DNA of 64,000 nt from Duganella guangzhouensis (lineage in GTDB: Bacteria > Pseudomonadota > Gammaproteobacteria > Burkholderiales > Burkholderiaceae_D). This document shows, piece after piece, positions 7,684-15,482 of this stretch (its first letter is position 1; each line of letters opens with the position of its first letter). The stretch covers positions 62,001-126,000 of the forward strand of contig NZ_WKJK01000007.1 of NCBI RefSeq assembly GCF_009674535.1, in the 5' to 3' direction. Made by a program: the position numbers and the translations under genes. The notes under the pieces were generated by a model. The model had not been told where the DNA came from. It was given only the letters and a program-made list of their open reading frames with translations, and made no database searches.

Positions 7684-9501
7684 GTGGCTGGACTACTTGC
7701 GCATAAACCGCTGTTTTCACGTTCCCGCCCGGCGTGGTGGGCGGGTGTGCTGTTGTCGCTGGGCATAGGGGCGATGTTCCATCTGGCCGCCAACAAAACC
7801 ATCGAGTACGATGCCAGCGAGCGCTTTCTGCACCAGGCGCAGAACGCGCAGTACAACATCAATTCGCGCCTCAACGCCTATACCGACGTGTTGCGCGGCA
7901 CGGTCAGCTTCTTCCATGCGGCCGAGCATGTGGACCGCGCCAGCTTCCACCGCTACGTGAACGGGCTGAACATCGAGCAGCAGTTTCCGGCGCTGGACAA
8001 CATCAACTACGCCCACTACGTCAGCGCGGCCGAGCGCCCGGCCTTCGAGCTGGCGATGCGCAACCACAACGAAGACCCGGCGCACAGCTATCCGCCGCAG
8101 TTGCACATCTGGCCGGCTGGGCAGCGCGAGCAGTACTGGGTGCTGACCATGATCGAACCACTGGCCGAGTTTCGCGAAAAAATCGGCCGCGACATCGGCT
8201 TCCGCGCGCCGGTGGCGCGGGCGCTGGCGCGCGGCCGCGACACCGGCACGCTGAGCGCGTCCGGCACGCCGATCGACAGCGTCCACCAGCCGCTGGGCGC
8301 CGGGCTGGCGCTGCGCTTGCCGGTGTACCGCAACGGCATGCCGCTGCACACGGTGGAGCAGCGCCGCGCCGCCTACATCGGTTCGGTGGGCATCGGCTTC
8401 AGCGTGCCGCGCCTGCTGCAGGCCGCGCTGGAGCAGATGCAGGTCAGCGACACCCGGCTGGTGCTGCACGATGTCGGCAGCGATCTGATGCCGCACGCGC
8501 CGGTGCTGCTGTTCGACAGTCGCCGGGCCGGCATGGGACTGCGGCCCGGCGACCTGTTCAGCGTGGTGTTGCCGATCGAGTTCCACGAACGCAAATGGAC
8601 CGCGCACTTCAGTTCACCCAAACGCAGCTGGTACAGCCGCTTCGACAGCCTGCTGCCGTGGGTGGCGATGGGCTGCGGCTTCACCGGCTCGCTGCTGTTT
8701 TACCTGCTGTTCCACACGCTATCGTCATCGCGCATGCGCGCCGTGAAAATGGCCAAGGAAATGACGCGCGAGCTGCGCACCAGCCAGGCACGGCTGCAAC
8801 AATCGCACATCCGGCTGCGCCGGCTGGCGGCACACGGCGAGCAGATCAAGGAACTGGAGCGCAAGCGCATCGCGCGCGAAATTCATGATGACCTCGGCCA
8901 GAACCTGCTGGTGCTGCGGATCGACATCGACATCCTGGCCACCCGCACCCGCCACCGCCATCCGCGCCTGCATGCGCGCGCGCAGCAGATGCTGGGCCAG
9001 ATCGACAGCTCGATCAAGAGCGTGCGCCACATCATCAACGACCTGCGGCCGCAGGTGCTGGACCTGGGCTTGAACGCGGCGGTGGAATGGCAGATCGCGC
9101 AGTTCCGCCAACGCTGCGGCATCATGTGCGAGCTGGTCGGCCACGACACCGACATTCACATCGACGATCACGGCGCCACCGCGATTTTCCGCATCCTGCA
9201 GGAATCACTGAGCAACATCCAGCAGCACGCCCACGCCAGCCTGGTGCGGGTTGAGCTGCACCAGGCCGGCGGCCTGTTGAGCATGACCATCAGCGACAAC
9301 GGCATCGGCCTGCGCGACGGCAGCCGCAACAAGATCGGCTCGTTTGGCCTGGTCGGCATCGAGGAACGCATCCACCTGCTGGGCGGCAGTTGCGCCATCA
9401 CCGGCAGTCCCAACGCCGGCACCACGGTCGCCATCAGCGTGCCGGTGGGCGGCGTGACGGCGCGCCAGGTGAGCGCCGCCACCGCTGACTTGGCCATCTG
9501 A
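7684..9501 (+). CDS. Membrane sensor histidine kinase with CHASE-type periplasmic domain
   Basis: 605 residues starting at GTG, with AGGG 8 nt upstream; an upstream ATG is out of frame and closed. One membrane segment lies near residues 18-38 and a second near 322-345. They flank a periplasmic CHASE-like sensor of about 280 residues. The cytoplasmic part has a HisKA_3 dimerisation helix with the phospho-acceptor His401 in REIHDDLGQ, then an HATPase with an N-box around ESLSNIQQHAHAS and G-boxes SDNGIGL and SFGLVGIEER. Such kinases pair with NarL/LuxR-type response regulators, but none is adjacent, so this is an orphan kinase. The signal is unknown. Confidence 0.93.
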   Translation: MAGLLAHKPLFSRSRPAWWAGVLLSLGIGAMFHLAANKTIEYDASERFLHQAQNAQYNINSRLNAYTDVLRGTVSFFHAAEHVDRASFHRYVNGLNIEQQFPALDNINYAHYVSAAERPAFELAMRNHNEDPAHSYPPQLHIWPAGQREQYWVLTMIEPLAEFREKIGRDIGFRAPVARALARGRDTGTLSASGTPIDSVHQPLGAGLALRLPVYRNGMPLHTVEQRRAAYIGSVGIGFSVPRLLQAALEQMQVSDTRLVLHDVGSDLMPHAPVLLFDSRRAGMGLRPGDLFSVVLPIEFHERKWTAHFSSPKRSWYSRFDSLLPWVAMGCGFTGSLLFYLLFHTLSSSRMRAVKMAKEMTRELRTSQARLQQSHIRLRRLAAHGEQIKELERKRIAREIHDDLGQNLLVLRIDIDILATRTRHRHPRLHARAQQMLGQIDSSIKSVRHIINDLRPQVLDLGLNAAVEWQIAQFRQRCGIMCELVGHDTDIHIDDHGATAIFRILQESLSNIQQHAHASLVRVELHQAGGLLSMTISDNGIGLRDGSRNKIGSFGLVGIEERIHLLGGSCAITGSPNAGTTVAISVPVGGVTARQVSAATADLAI

Positions 9502-9612
9502 AATTTCCTTCCAAACATTGATTAACCTCAAGGAACAACTGTCTCCCAGGGGCAAAATCAAAGGCGTTCGCTGCCTTTATCAACCCGCATCAATACCTGC
9601 AAAGGAAATCCG

Positions 9613-10242
9613 ATGAACGCCCCAACCCTGCACACCATCGCCGCCCTGGACCTGGAACCGATCAAAGTCAAACTGATGCACGAAGCGTCCGGCGAAGGCT
9701 GGACGCTGGAACGCGCCAACGCGGTCGAATTCGAATACCGCCGCTTCCTCTACCTGATGCAGCAATTCCCGCATGAACAGACCGCGCCGCTGGTGGATGT
9801 CGACACCTTCTGGCACTACCACATTCTGGACACCATGAAATACGCGGCCGATTGCGACGCCGTGTTCGGCTACTTCCTGCACCACTTCCCTTATATCGGC
9901 CTGCGCGGCGAGGATGACGAGGCGGCCCACATCCGCGTCGGCCTGCGCATGAAACAGCTGTATGAGGACACTTTTGGCGAGGACTATGTGCGCCCGGCCG
10001 CGCCGGCCGCGACCGCGCACTCGGGGGTGGCCGCAGCCGGCTTCGCGCATTCGGGCGTGGCGGCGGTGTCGTTTGCCCACTCCGGCGTGGCCGCCAAGGT
10101 GGCGCACTCGGGCGTGGCGGCGGCGCAAATCGCCCATTCCGGCGTGGCTGGCGCCAGTGCCATCGAGGCCGGGGCGGCCATCCTGGCGGCGCAGCAAGCC
10201 AGCTTCTACACGCTGCGGCCACGCCTGGGCTTGTCCGCCTGA
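9613..10242 (+). CDS. Glycine-rich-domain-like (GRDP-like) protein with five AHSGVA repeats
   Basis: 209 residues. Residues about 1-130 resemble the bacterial 'glycine-rich domain-containing protein-like' family, with the signature VDVDTFWHYHILDT (about 61-74) and more conserved aromatic and His residues (YFLHHFPY). From about residue 134 five imperfect ten-residue units follow, each with AHSGVA. A final 25 residues are Ala-rich. There is no signal peptide. The WHxHIL motif suggests metal binding, and the regularly spaced His-Ser pairs could bind metal or be modified. It is preceded by AAGGA and appears monocistronic. No modifying enzyme lies nearby. Confidence 0.85.
   Translation: MNAPTLHTIAALDLEPIKVKLMHEASGEGWTLERANAVEFEYRRFLYLMQQFPHEQTAPLVDVDTFWHYHILDTMKYAADCDAVFGYFLHHFPYIGLRGEDDEAAHIRVGLRMKQLYEDTFGEDYVRPAAPAATAHSGVAAAGFAHSGVAAVSFAHSGVAAKVAHSGVAAAQIAHSGVAGASAIEAGAAILAAQQASFYTLRPRLGLSA
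10012..10158 (+). repeat. In-frame tandem repeat, five AHSGVA units of about 30 bp
   Basis: The five units are spaced by 9 or 10 codons and read x-AHSGVA-xxx. Codon choice differs between units (CAC/CAT for His, TCG/TCC for Ser, GGG/GGC for Gly), so the protein sequence, not just the DNA, appears to be kept. Confidence 0.9.
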
Positions 10243-10311
10243 CGCAGAAAATCCGGCAGCCTGCTCAAATAAGTGGCATACTCGGGGGTCTACAGATGAT
10301 GGGAGTACATC

Positions 10312-10518
10312 ATGGCCGTCAACAGCGTCGCCTCCACCAGCAGCACCGTGGTTCAGCAGACCAATGCCCCCCGCCAGACTGATCAGCTGCAGGCGGTGAG
10401 CAAGCCTGCCGAGCGTGTCGAACAAGCAGCACCGCCGCCACCACCGCAGGCGGCAACCGCGCCCACCGTCAATACCAGTGGCCAGCGCATCGGCACCACC
10501 ATCAGCACCTCGGCCTGA
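10312..10518 (+). CDS. Small Pro/Ala/Thr-rich protein of unknown function
   Basis: 68 residues of low complexity (many Ser, Thr, Gln, Ala, and a run of prolines near residue 41). There is no signal peptide, and it is probably disordered. A GGGAG sits 7 nt before the ATG and a terminator follows directly, which supports a real gene. The opening MAVNSVASTSSTVV resembles small proteins I recall from Oxalobacteraceae, but no function is known. Confidence 0.7.
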   Translation: MAVNSVASTSSTVVQQTNAPRQTDQLQAVSKPAERVEQAAPPPPPQAATAPTVNTSGQRIGTTISTSA

Positions 10519-10536
10519 GCCCGGCTCCGGCTAAAA

Positions 10537-10572
10537 AAAACGGCGCGTTACCGTTGGGTACGCGCCGTTTTC
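10537..10572. terminator. Bidirectional terminator
   Basis: An AAAACGGCGCG arm pairs with CGCGCCGTTTT, with further pairing across TACC/GGTA and one bulge. There is an A-run on the left and a T-run on the right, so it can work for both the 68-residue gene (+) and the convergent helix-turn-helix gene (-). Confidence 0.85.
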
Positions 10573-10588
10573 TTTTGCCGGTCCGATA

Positions 10589-10831
10589 TCAGGACGCCAT
10601 CATGTCGCGCAATTCGCGAATGCTGAAATCGCTGATCTCGTGCATGCGGATCAGGATGGTGGCGCCGATCGGCAGCGTGTTGTGGCGAATCTTGGAGATG
10701 ACCGGCGGGGCCACTTCCAGCGCGCGCGACAGGGCCGCATCGTTTTTCAGTTGCAGTTTCTCGATGATGGCGTCCAGCACACGGTTTGGGTTGTAGGTGG
10801 GCGACGCGGTGATTTCTTTCAGAGCAGACAT
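10589..10831 (-). CDS. Small Cro/CI-like helix-turn-helix protein
   Basis: 80 residues. The segment NDAALSRALEVAPPVISKIR (about 29-48) has the form of an XRE/Cro helix-turn-helix, followed by IGATILIRMHEISDFS, which fits the last helices of the fold. It is probably a compact DNA-binding repressor or nucleoid factor. It has its own AT-rich upstream region with an inverted repeat that could be its operator. No partner toxin or phage gene is adjacent. Confidence 0.85.
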   Translation of the reverse strand: MSALKEITASPTYNPNRVLDAIIEKLQLKNDAALSRALEVAPPVISKIRHNTLPIGATILIRMHEISDFSIRELRDMMAS

Positions 10832-11092
10832 AGTGTTTTAAGTAGGTTCGCTGCCACTTTTTGCAAAAAAGCGACACATGGGTAAGAAAAATTTTTAGCT
10901 CAATTACCATTGAAGCACTACAAAACACAGACATTTATGCTGGTTTTTAGTGCTTATCCAAGATAATACACGTTACAGTTACAAATAGGCTAACTCGGCG
11001 GAGATTTCCGTGAGATTTAGAGAGATTCTAACCCCATTTTTCGTGGTAGCGGCAAACTTTCTTGTAAAAAAAAGTATAAAACGATGTAAAGA
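10832..11092. other. AT-rich non-coding region with an inverted repeat
   Basis: About 260 bp without a convincing gene, clearly more AT-rich than its surroundings. AAGCACTA at 10913-10920 and TAGTGCTT at 10948-10955 form an 8-bp inverted repeat about 90 nt upstream of the XRE-like gene start, a plausible autoregulatory site. Nothing else was recognised. Confidence 0.5.
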
Positions 11093-11344
11093 TTAGCTGG
11101 AACGGCGCACGCCGGCGGCAAGGAAACACCATTCAACCGCCAGCAAAGTGGCGAGCTGGGCGATCGTGCCTGGAAGGAATAAAGTGGTGGAAGAGAAGTG
11201 CTCGCTATGCTCCGGACCGTAGTGCCACCCCAGTTGGCGCCGGATCTCTTCCGGCAGCGGTGGCGGGCGACGGCAAAATTCACGCTGGCGCTGGAGCATA
11301 TACGCGCGGACCTGCTCTTTGGTCGGCTGCAAAGTGGCTACCAT
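11093..11344 (-). CDS. Small protein of unknown function with hydrophobic C-terminal segment
   Basis: 83 residues. The N-terminal half is charged and basic (EQVRAYMLQRQREFCRRPP, then PLPEEIRRQLGW). Residues about 56-76 form one hydrophobic stretch that could sit in the membrane. A strong AAGGAG lies 7 nt before the ATG, which supports expression. Family unknown. Confidence 0.65.
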   Translation of the reverse strand: MVATLQPTKEQVRAYMLQRQREFCRRPPPLPEEIRRQLGWHYGPEHSEHFSSTTLFLPGTIAQLATLLAVEWCFLAAGVRRSS

Positions 11345-11495
11345 ACGCGCACTCCTTGGTGGAAGATGGCTAACAATATCTTAACATGTGATGACATATT
11401 TGATATGCCTCAAATAAGCCATCTTATGATTTTGACACATAAGCATCACGCCAGCTGTTGCATTATCTTAATTTTCGTTGCTTCTTTACGAATCT

Positions 11496-12377
11496 TTACA
11501 TTCCTCGAAGCAAGTCCGCCACCGTCGGATAACACAGGCTTACCCCGAGTTCACGCTTGATACGATCATTGCGCAAGCGGCGCGACTCCGACATGAACGA
11601 CAGCAACGCCGGCGTCACCACCTGTTGTAATTGCGCACGAGGCAGACGCGGCGGGCGCGGCAGCTGGAACGCATCGGCCACCGCATCGAAATAGTGCGCC
11701 ATCTTCATATCGCTGTCATCCACCGCATGATAAGTACGGTTAGGCAACGCACGATACAGCGCGCGGGCAATAATCCTTGCCAGATCGTCAGCATGGATGT
11801 GGTTGGTGTAGACATCGTCGGCCTCGATCAGCGCCGGCGTGCCCTGCTGCAAGCGCTTGAGCGGCAAGCGCTCGGCCGCATAAATGCCGGGCACACGCAG
11901 CACCGACAGGCTGGCGCCGCTGCGCCGGGCCCAGCGCCGCAAGGTGCGCTCGGCGTCGACCCGGCGCAGCGCGCGCGGATTGCGCGGCGCCACCGGCCGG
12001 CTCTCGTCGAAACGCGCGCCGCCGCAGTCACCGTAGACACCGGTGGTGCTGACATAAACCAAGCGCCCTTGCTCGGGTAAAATGGCGGTCAAATTGCGCG
12101 TGCGGCTGTCCAGCACGCCTTCCGCGGGTGGTGGCGCCAGGTGCACCACCCACGGCGCCAGCCCGGCCAGGCGGCGCAGGCTGGCCGGCTGGTCCAGGTC
12201 GGCCACCAGCGGCACCGCGCCAGCGGCCCGCAACTCGGCGCAACGCTCCGGCTGGCTGGTGGTGGCAAAGACGCGGAAGGTGGGCAACAGCAGCGGCAAC
12301 AGCCGCATGCCGACATCACCGCAGCCGACGATCAACAGGCGCGGCCGCTTGAACTTGTGAATTTTGAGCTTTTTCAT
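11496..12377 (-). CDS. NAD(P)-dependent epimerase/dehydratase-like protein (YeeZ-like)
   Basis: 293 residues from ATG at 12377. An extended SDR fold with an N-terminal Rossmann motif (LLIVGCGDVGMRLLPLL, about 13-29) and a conserved VYVSTTGVYGDCGG segment near 100. It resembles E. coli YeeZ, an SDR-like protein of uncertain reaction. It probably binds NAD(P) and acts on a small nucleotide- or sugar-like substrate in the cytosol. The start lies only 12 bp from the divergent flavoprotein gene at 12390, so the two promoters must overlap the coding regions. The minus frame stays open far upstream, antisense to the flavoprotein gene, but the homologous part begins here. Confidence 0.85.
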   Translation of the reverse strand: MKKLKIHKFKRPRLLIVGCGDVGMRLLPLLLPTFRVFATTSQPERCAELRAAGAVPLVADLDQPASLRRLAGLAPWVVHLAPPPAEGVLDSRTRNLTAILPEQGRLVYVSTTGVYGDCGGARFDESRPVAPRNPRALRRVDAERTLRRWARRSGASLSVLRVPGIYAAERLPLKRLQQGTPALIEADDVYTNHIHADDLARIIARALYRALPNRTYHAVDDSDMKMAHYFDAVADAFQLPRPPRLPRAQLQQVVTPALLSFMSESRRLRNDRIKRELGVSLCYPTVADLLRGM

Positions 12378-12389
12378 CAGAAAGATTGT

Positions 12390-13415
12390 ATGACGTTTCA
12401 AATAACTGTACAGCCCAGCGGCCATCAATTCAGCTGCGAGGACGACGAAACCATCCTGGCGGCCGCGATGCGGGCCGGGGTTGGCCTGCCCTATGGCTGC
12501 AAGAACGGCGCCTGCAGCTCCTGCAAGGGCAAGGTGCTGCAGGGCGCGGTGACGCACAAGCCGCACCAGGAACGCGCGCTGCCGGCCGACGAAGCGGCCA
12601 AGGGCGTGTCGCTGTTCTGCTGCGCCGTGCCGCAGGGCGACCTGGTGATCGAGGCGCGCGAAGTGATGGGCAGCGACGATTACCCGATCCGCAAGATGCC
12701 GTCGCGCGTGACCACGCTGGAAAAAGTGGCGTCGGACGTGATCATCATGACGCTGCAGCTGCCAGCCAACGAGACGCTGAAATTCCGCGCCGGCCAGTAT
12801 ATCGAATTCATGCTCAAGGATGGCAAGCGCCGCAGCTATTCGCTGGCCTCGCCGCCGGAACCGGGCCAGCCGGTGACGCTGCATATCCGCCATCTGCCGG
12901 GCGGCCTGTTCACCGACCAGGTGTTCGGCACCATGAAGGAACGCGACATCCTGCGCTTTGAAGGCCCGATGGGCACCTTCTTCGTGCGCGAGGACAGCGA
13001 CAAGCCGATGGTGCTGCTGGCCTCCGGCACCGGCTTCGCGCCGATCAAGGCGATTGTCGAACACCTGCGCGCGCAAGGCTCGCAGCGCCAGATGACGCTG
13101 TACTGGGGCGGCCGTCGTCCGCAAGACCTGTACATGGACGCGCTGTGCCGCGAGTGGGCGCTGCAGATGCCGAACTTTAAATATGTGCCGGTGCTGTCCA
13201 ACCTGCTGCCGGAAGACCACTGGGCCGGCCGTACCGGCTTTGTGCACCAGGCGGTGCTGGCCGATCTGCCCGACCTGTCCGGCCACCAGGTATATGCCTG
13301 CGGCGCCCCCATCATGGTGGAATCGGCCCGCACCGACTTTGTGGCCCAGTGCCGCTTGCCGGAAGATGAGTTTTACGCGGATGCCTTCACCACCGAAGCC
13401 GACATCCACCAATAA
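12390..13415 (+). CDS. 2Fe-2S ferredoxin/FAD/NAD(P)H reductase (CDP-6-deoxy-delta-3,4-glucoseen reductase-like)
   Basis: 341 residues. The N-terminal plant-type ferredoxin domain (about 1-90) has Cys37, Cys42 and Cys45 in YGCKNGACSSC and a fourth ligand at Cys77 or Cys78. An FAD-binding domain follows (RSYSLASPP, about 150-158), then an NAD(P)H-binding domain with LLASGTGFAPIKA and a C-terminal acidic/aromatic end. It transfers electrons from NAD(P)H to an acceptor. Homologues in Burkholderiales are commonly labelled CDP-6-deoxy-delta-3,4-glucoseen reductase, but no dideoxysugar gene is present here, so the true acceptor is unknown. The start MTFQITVQ was chosen by homology. Confidence 0.9.
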   Translation: MTFQITVQPSGHQFSCEDDETILAAAMRAGVGLPYGCKNGACSSCKGKVLQGAVTHKPHQERALPADEAAKGVSLFCCAVPQGDLVIEAREVMGSDDYPIRKMPSRVTTLEKVASDVIIMTLQLPANETLKFRAGQYIEFMLKDGKRRSYSLASPPEPGQPVTLHIRHLPGGLFTDQVFGTMKERDILRFEGPMGTFFVREDSDKPMVLLASGTGFAPIKAIVEHLRAQGSQRQMTLYWGGRRPQDLYMDALCREWALQMPNFKYVPVLSNLLPEDHWAGRTGFVHQAVLADLPDLSGHQVYACGAPIMVESARTDFVAQCRLPEDEFYADAFTTEADIHQ

Positions 13416-13429
13416 GCATCCACCCCACC

Positions 13430-13471
13430 GGGCCTTCGGGATGCAGCGTCTCCCAAGGCCCGCATCCCGAA
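13430..13471 (+). promoter_or_regulatory. Mutually exclusive leader hairpins before the MFS gene
   Basis: GGGCCTT (13430-13436) can pair with AAGGCCC (13455-13461). The overlapping TTCGGGATGC (13435-13444) can pair perfectly with GCATCCCGAA (13462-13471). The two pairings interleave and cannot easily coexist. The second would bury the GAAAG that serves as ribosome-binding site for the ATG at 13479. Confidence 0.5.
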
Positions 13472-13478
13472 AGCACCA

Positions 13479-14717
13479 ATGTCAGACAGTAGCTCACACA
13501 ACGGTTTCAGCGTTCTGCGCCACCGCAACTTCACCCTCTACCTTACCGCCCGTACCTTCGCCACGCTGGCCGTGCAGATGCAAAACGTCGCCATCGGCTG
13601 GCAAGTCTATTCGCTGACCCACAATCTGTTTGACCTTGGCCTGATCGGCCTGGCGCAGTTCCTGCCGTTCCTGGCGCTGATCCTGATCGCCGGCCACGCC
13701 GCCGACCGCTACGACCGCCGCAACCTGATCGCGCTGGCGCTCGGCGCCCAGCTGCTGTGCGGCCTGATGCTGCTGGGCTTCACCTACACCGGGCTGCCGG
13801 CGGTGTGGCCGGTGTTTGCGGTGCTGGCGGTGTACGGCAGCGCGCGCGCCTTCATGGGACCGGCCACCCAGGCCATCCTGGTCAACCTGGTGCCGCAGGA
13901 GAGCTTCAGCAAGGCGGTGGCGCTGAGTTCCTCGTCGTTCCACGTGGCGGTGATCGTCGGCCCGACGCTGGGCGGCCTGTTCTACCTGGCCGGCCCGAAA
14001 ACGGTTTATATGATTTCCTCCATCCTGCTGGTGCTGGCGGTGATCATGATGTGCATGGTGAAGTCGGTCAAGCAGGCCAGCGCCAGCGGCCCGGCCTCGT
14101 GGCACACCGTGCTGGAAGGCTTGCGCTTCGTGTGGAACAAGAAGGTGGTGCTGGGCGCGATCTCGCTCGACCTGTTCGCGGTACTGTTCGGCGGCGCCAC
14201 CGCGCTGCTGCCGGCGCTGGCGCACGACGTGCTGCATATCGGCCCGAGCGGTCTGGGGGCGTTGCGCACCATGCCCGGCGTGGGCGCGGCGCTGTGCTCG
14301 ATCGCGCTGGCGTTCTTCCCGATTACGCGCCGGGTCGGCGCCTGGATGCTGGGCGGGGTGGCGGTGTTTGGCGTCTGCACCATCGTGCTGGGTTCCACCA
14401 CCACCTTCGGCGTCGCGCTGGTGGCGCTGTTCCTGATGGGGGCCGGCGACATGATCAGCGTCTACGTGCGGCACCTGCTGGTGCAGTACGAAACGCCGGA
14501 TGAAATCCGCGGCCGCGTCAGCGCCGTCAACTCGGTGTTCATCGGCGCCTCGAATGAGCTGGGCGAGTTCGAGTCCGGCATCACCGCCGGCTGGCTGGGC
14601 CTGACGCGCGCGGTGCTGTTCGGCGGCGCCGCCACGCTGGCCGTGGTGGGCGCCTGGACCGTGCTGTTCCCGGTATTGTCACGCATGGACCGATTCCCGC
14701 ACGAGGATAAAAAATAA
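13479..14717 (+). CDS. MFS exporter of the EntS/MFS_3 group
   Basis: 412 residues with about 12 membrane segments. The DRYDRRNLIALALG loop after the second or third helix and the FARGPATQA-like region (AFMGPATQAILVNLVPQE, about 126-143) are typical of MFS_3 exporters such as the enterobactin exporter. It probably exports a small metabolite across the inner membrane by proton exchange. It overlaps the downstream DUF1345 gene by one base (TAATG) and follows the flavoprotein gene after 63 bp. The leader has alternative hairpins that could control translation. Confidence 0.9.
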   Translation: MSDSSSHNGFSVLRHRNFTLYLTARTFATLAVQMQNVAIGWQVYSLTHNLFDLGLIGLAQFLPFLALILIAGHAADRYDRRNLIALALGAQLLCGLMLLGFTYTGLPAVWPVFAVLAVYGSARAFMGPATQAILVNLVPQESFSKAVALSSSSFHVAVIVGPTLGGLFYLAGPKTVYMISSILLVLAVIMMCMVKSVKQASASGPASWHTVLEGLRFVWNKKVVLGAISLDLFAVLFGGATALLPALAHDVLHIGPSGLGALRTMPGVGAALCSIALAFFPITRRVGAWMLGGVAVFGVCTIVLGSTTTFGVALVALFLMGAGDMISVYVRHLLVQYETPDEIRGRVSAVNSVFIGASNELGEFESGITAGWLGLTRAVLFGGAATLAVVGAWTVLFPVLSRMDRFPHEDKK

Positions 14718-15382
14718 TGCGCATCCGCCTGCCGCTGCCATCCATCATCCACAGCCGTCCGCATCTGAGCCTGGCGATTGTGCTGGGCGCGGTGGCGAGT
14801 CCGTTGCTGCCCGACAGCTGGCCGTGGCTGACCCGGGTGCTGGCTGGCTGGGACATCCTGGTCTGGACTTATCTGGCCATGATGGCGTGGATGATGGTCC
14901 AGGCCGACCATCATGACATCAAGCGCGCGGCCTGCCGGCAGGATGAAAAAGGGCCGGTGATCCTGGCCGTGCTGTCGCTGGCAGTGCTGGTCAGCCTGGC
15001 GGCCATCGTCTCGCAACTGGCCACCATCAAGGGGCTGCCGGATGAAACGCTGGCGCTGCGCTACACGCTGGCGGTGCTGACGCTGATCGGGTCGTGGTTC
15101 ATGGTCGGCGTGATGTTTTGTTCGCATTACGCGCACCTGTACTACACCGACGAATGCGGCGACAAGCCGCTCGGTTTCCCGGAGGATTTGAAGACGCCGA
15201 ATTACTGGGACTTCCTGTACTTCTCGTTCACCATCAGCGTGGCGGTGCAGACCTCGGACGTGACGGTGCGCGATCGCCGCATGCGGCAGGTGGTGCTGGG
15301 GCAGTCGGTGCTGTGCTTCTTCTACAACCTGGCCATCCTCGGCCTCTCCATCAACATCGCCGCCTCGCTGATCAACGGCTAA
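14717..15382 (+). CDS. DUF1345 integral membrane protein
   Basis: 221 residues with about five membrane segments. The conserved DUF1345 features are visible: HYAHLYYTDE near 138, and a C-terminal FPEDLKTPNYWDFLYFSFT with VQTSDVTVRDRRMRQ. Function is unknown; the family is widespread in proteobacteria. It is translationally coupled to the exporter (stop and start share one base), which suggests an accessory role in the same transport process. Confidence 0.92.
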   Translation: MRIRLPLPSIIHSRPHLSLAIVLGAVASPLLPDSWPWLTRVLAGWDILVWTYLAMMAWMMVQADHHDIKRAACRQDEKGPVILAVLSLAVLVSLAAIVSQLATIKGLPDETLALRYTLAVLTLIGSWFMVGVMFCSHYAHLYYTDECGDKPLGFPEDLKTPNYWDFLYFSFTISVAVQTSDVTVRDRRMRQVVLGQSVLCFFYNLAILGLSINIAASLING

Positions 15383-15389
15383 ATGAGAA

Positions 15390-15471
15390 GGAAAACGACA
15401 AAATTGCCAATTTTTGCGAGGCAAAACGACAATTTCGGACTATTTGTGCCAGAATTGCGAGGGAAAACGAC
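15390..15471 (+). repeat. Three direct repeats upstream of the fic gene (candidate operator)
   Basis: The core (G)GMAAAACGACA occurs at about 15390, 15420 and 15461. The first two copies each continue to a GCCA-spaced TTGCGAG end (15414-15420 and 15455-15461). Spacings of 31 and 41 bp differ by 10 bp, so the units lie on the same face of the helix. The last copy ends about 12 nt before the fic start. Confidence 0.6.
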
Positions 15472-15482
15472 ATTCCTGCGCA

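Noticed and set aside
10012..10158. CRISPR-like tandem repeats.
   Set aside because: The repeats are in frame, vary in third codon positions, have no unique spacers and encode a conserved peptide.
11496..13412. A 638-codon minus-strand frame covering the epimerase gene and the region antisense to the ferredoxin reductase.
   Set aside because: Only the part from ATG 12377 has protein similarity. The upstream half is a His/Gln/Arg-rich shadow of the reductase, which has clear cofactor motifs.
13430..13471. An H-type pseudoknot formed by both leader helices together.
   Set aside because: Connecting loops would be 0-1 nt, too short to span helices of 7-10 bp, so alternative hairpins are more reasonable.
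15414..15482. An upstream in-frame start for the Fic fusion protein (adding 23 residues).
   Set aside because: It would translate through the direct repeats. MNTLLKSLAQQ at 15483 is the natural beginning of the winged-helix domain.
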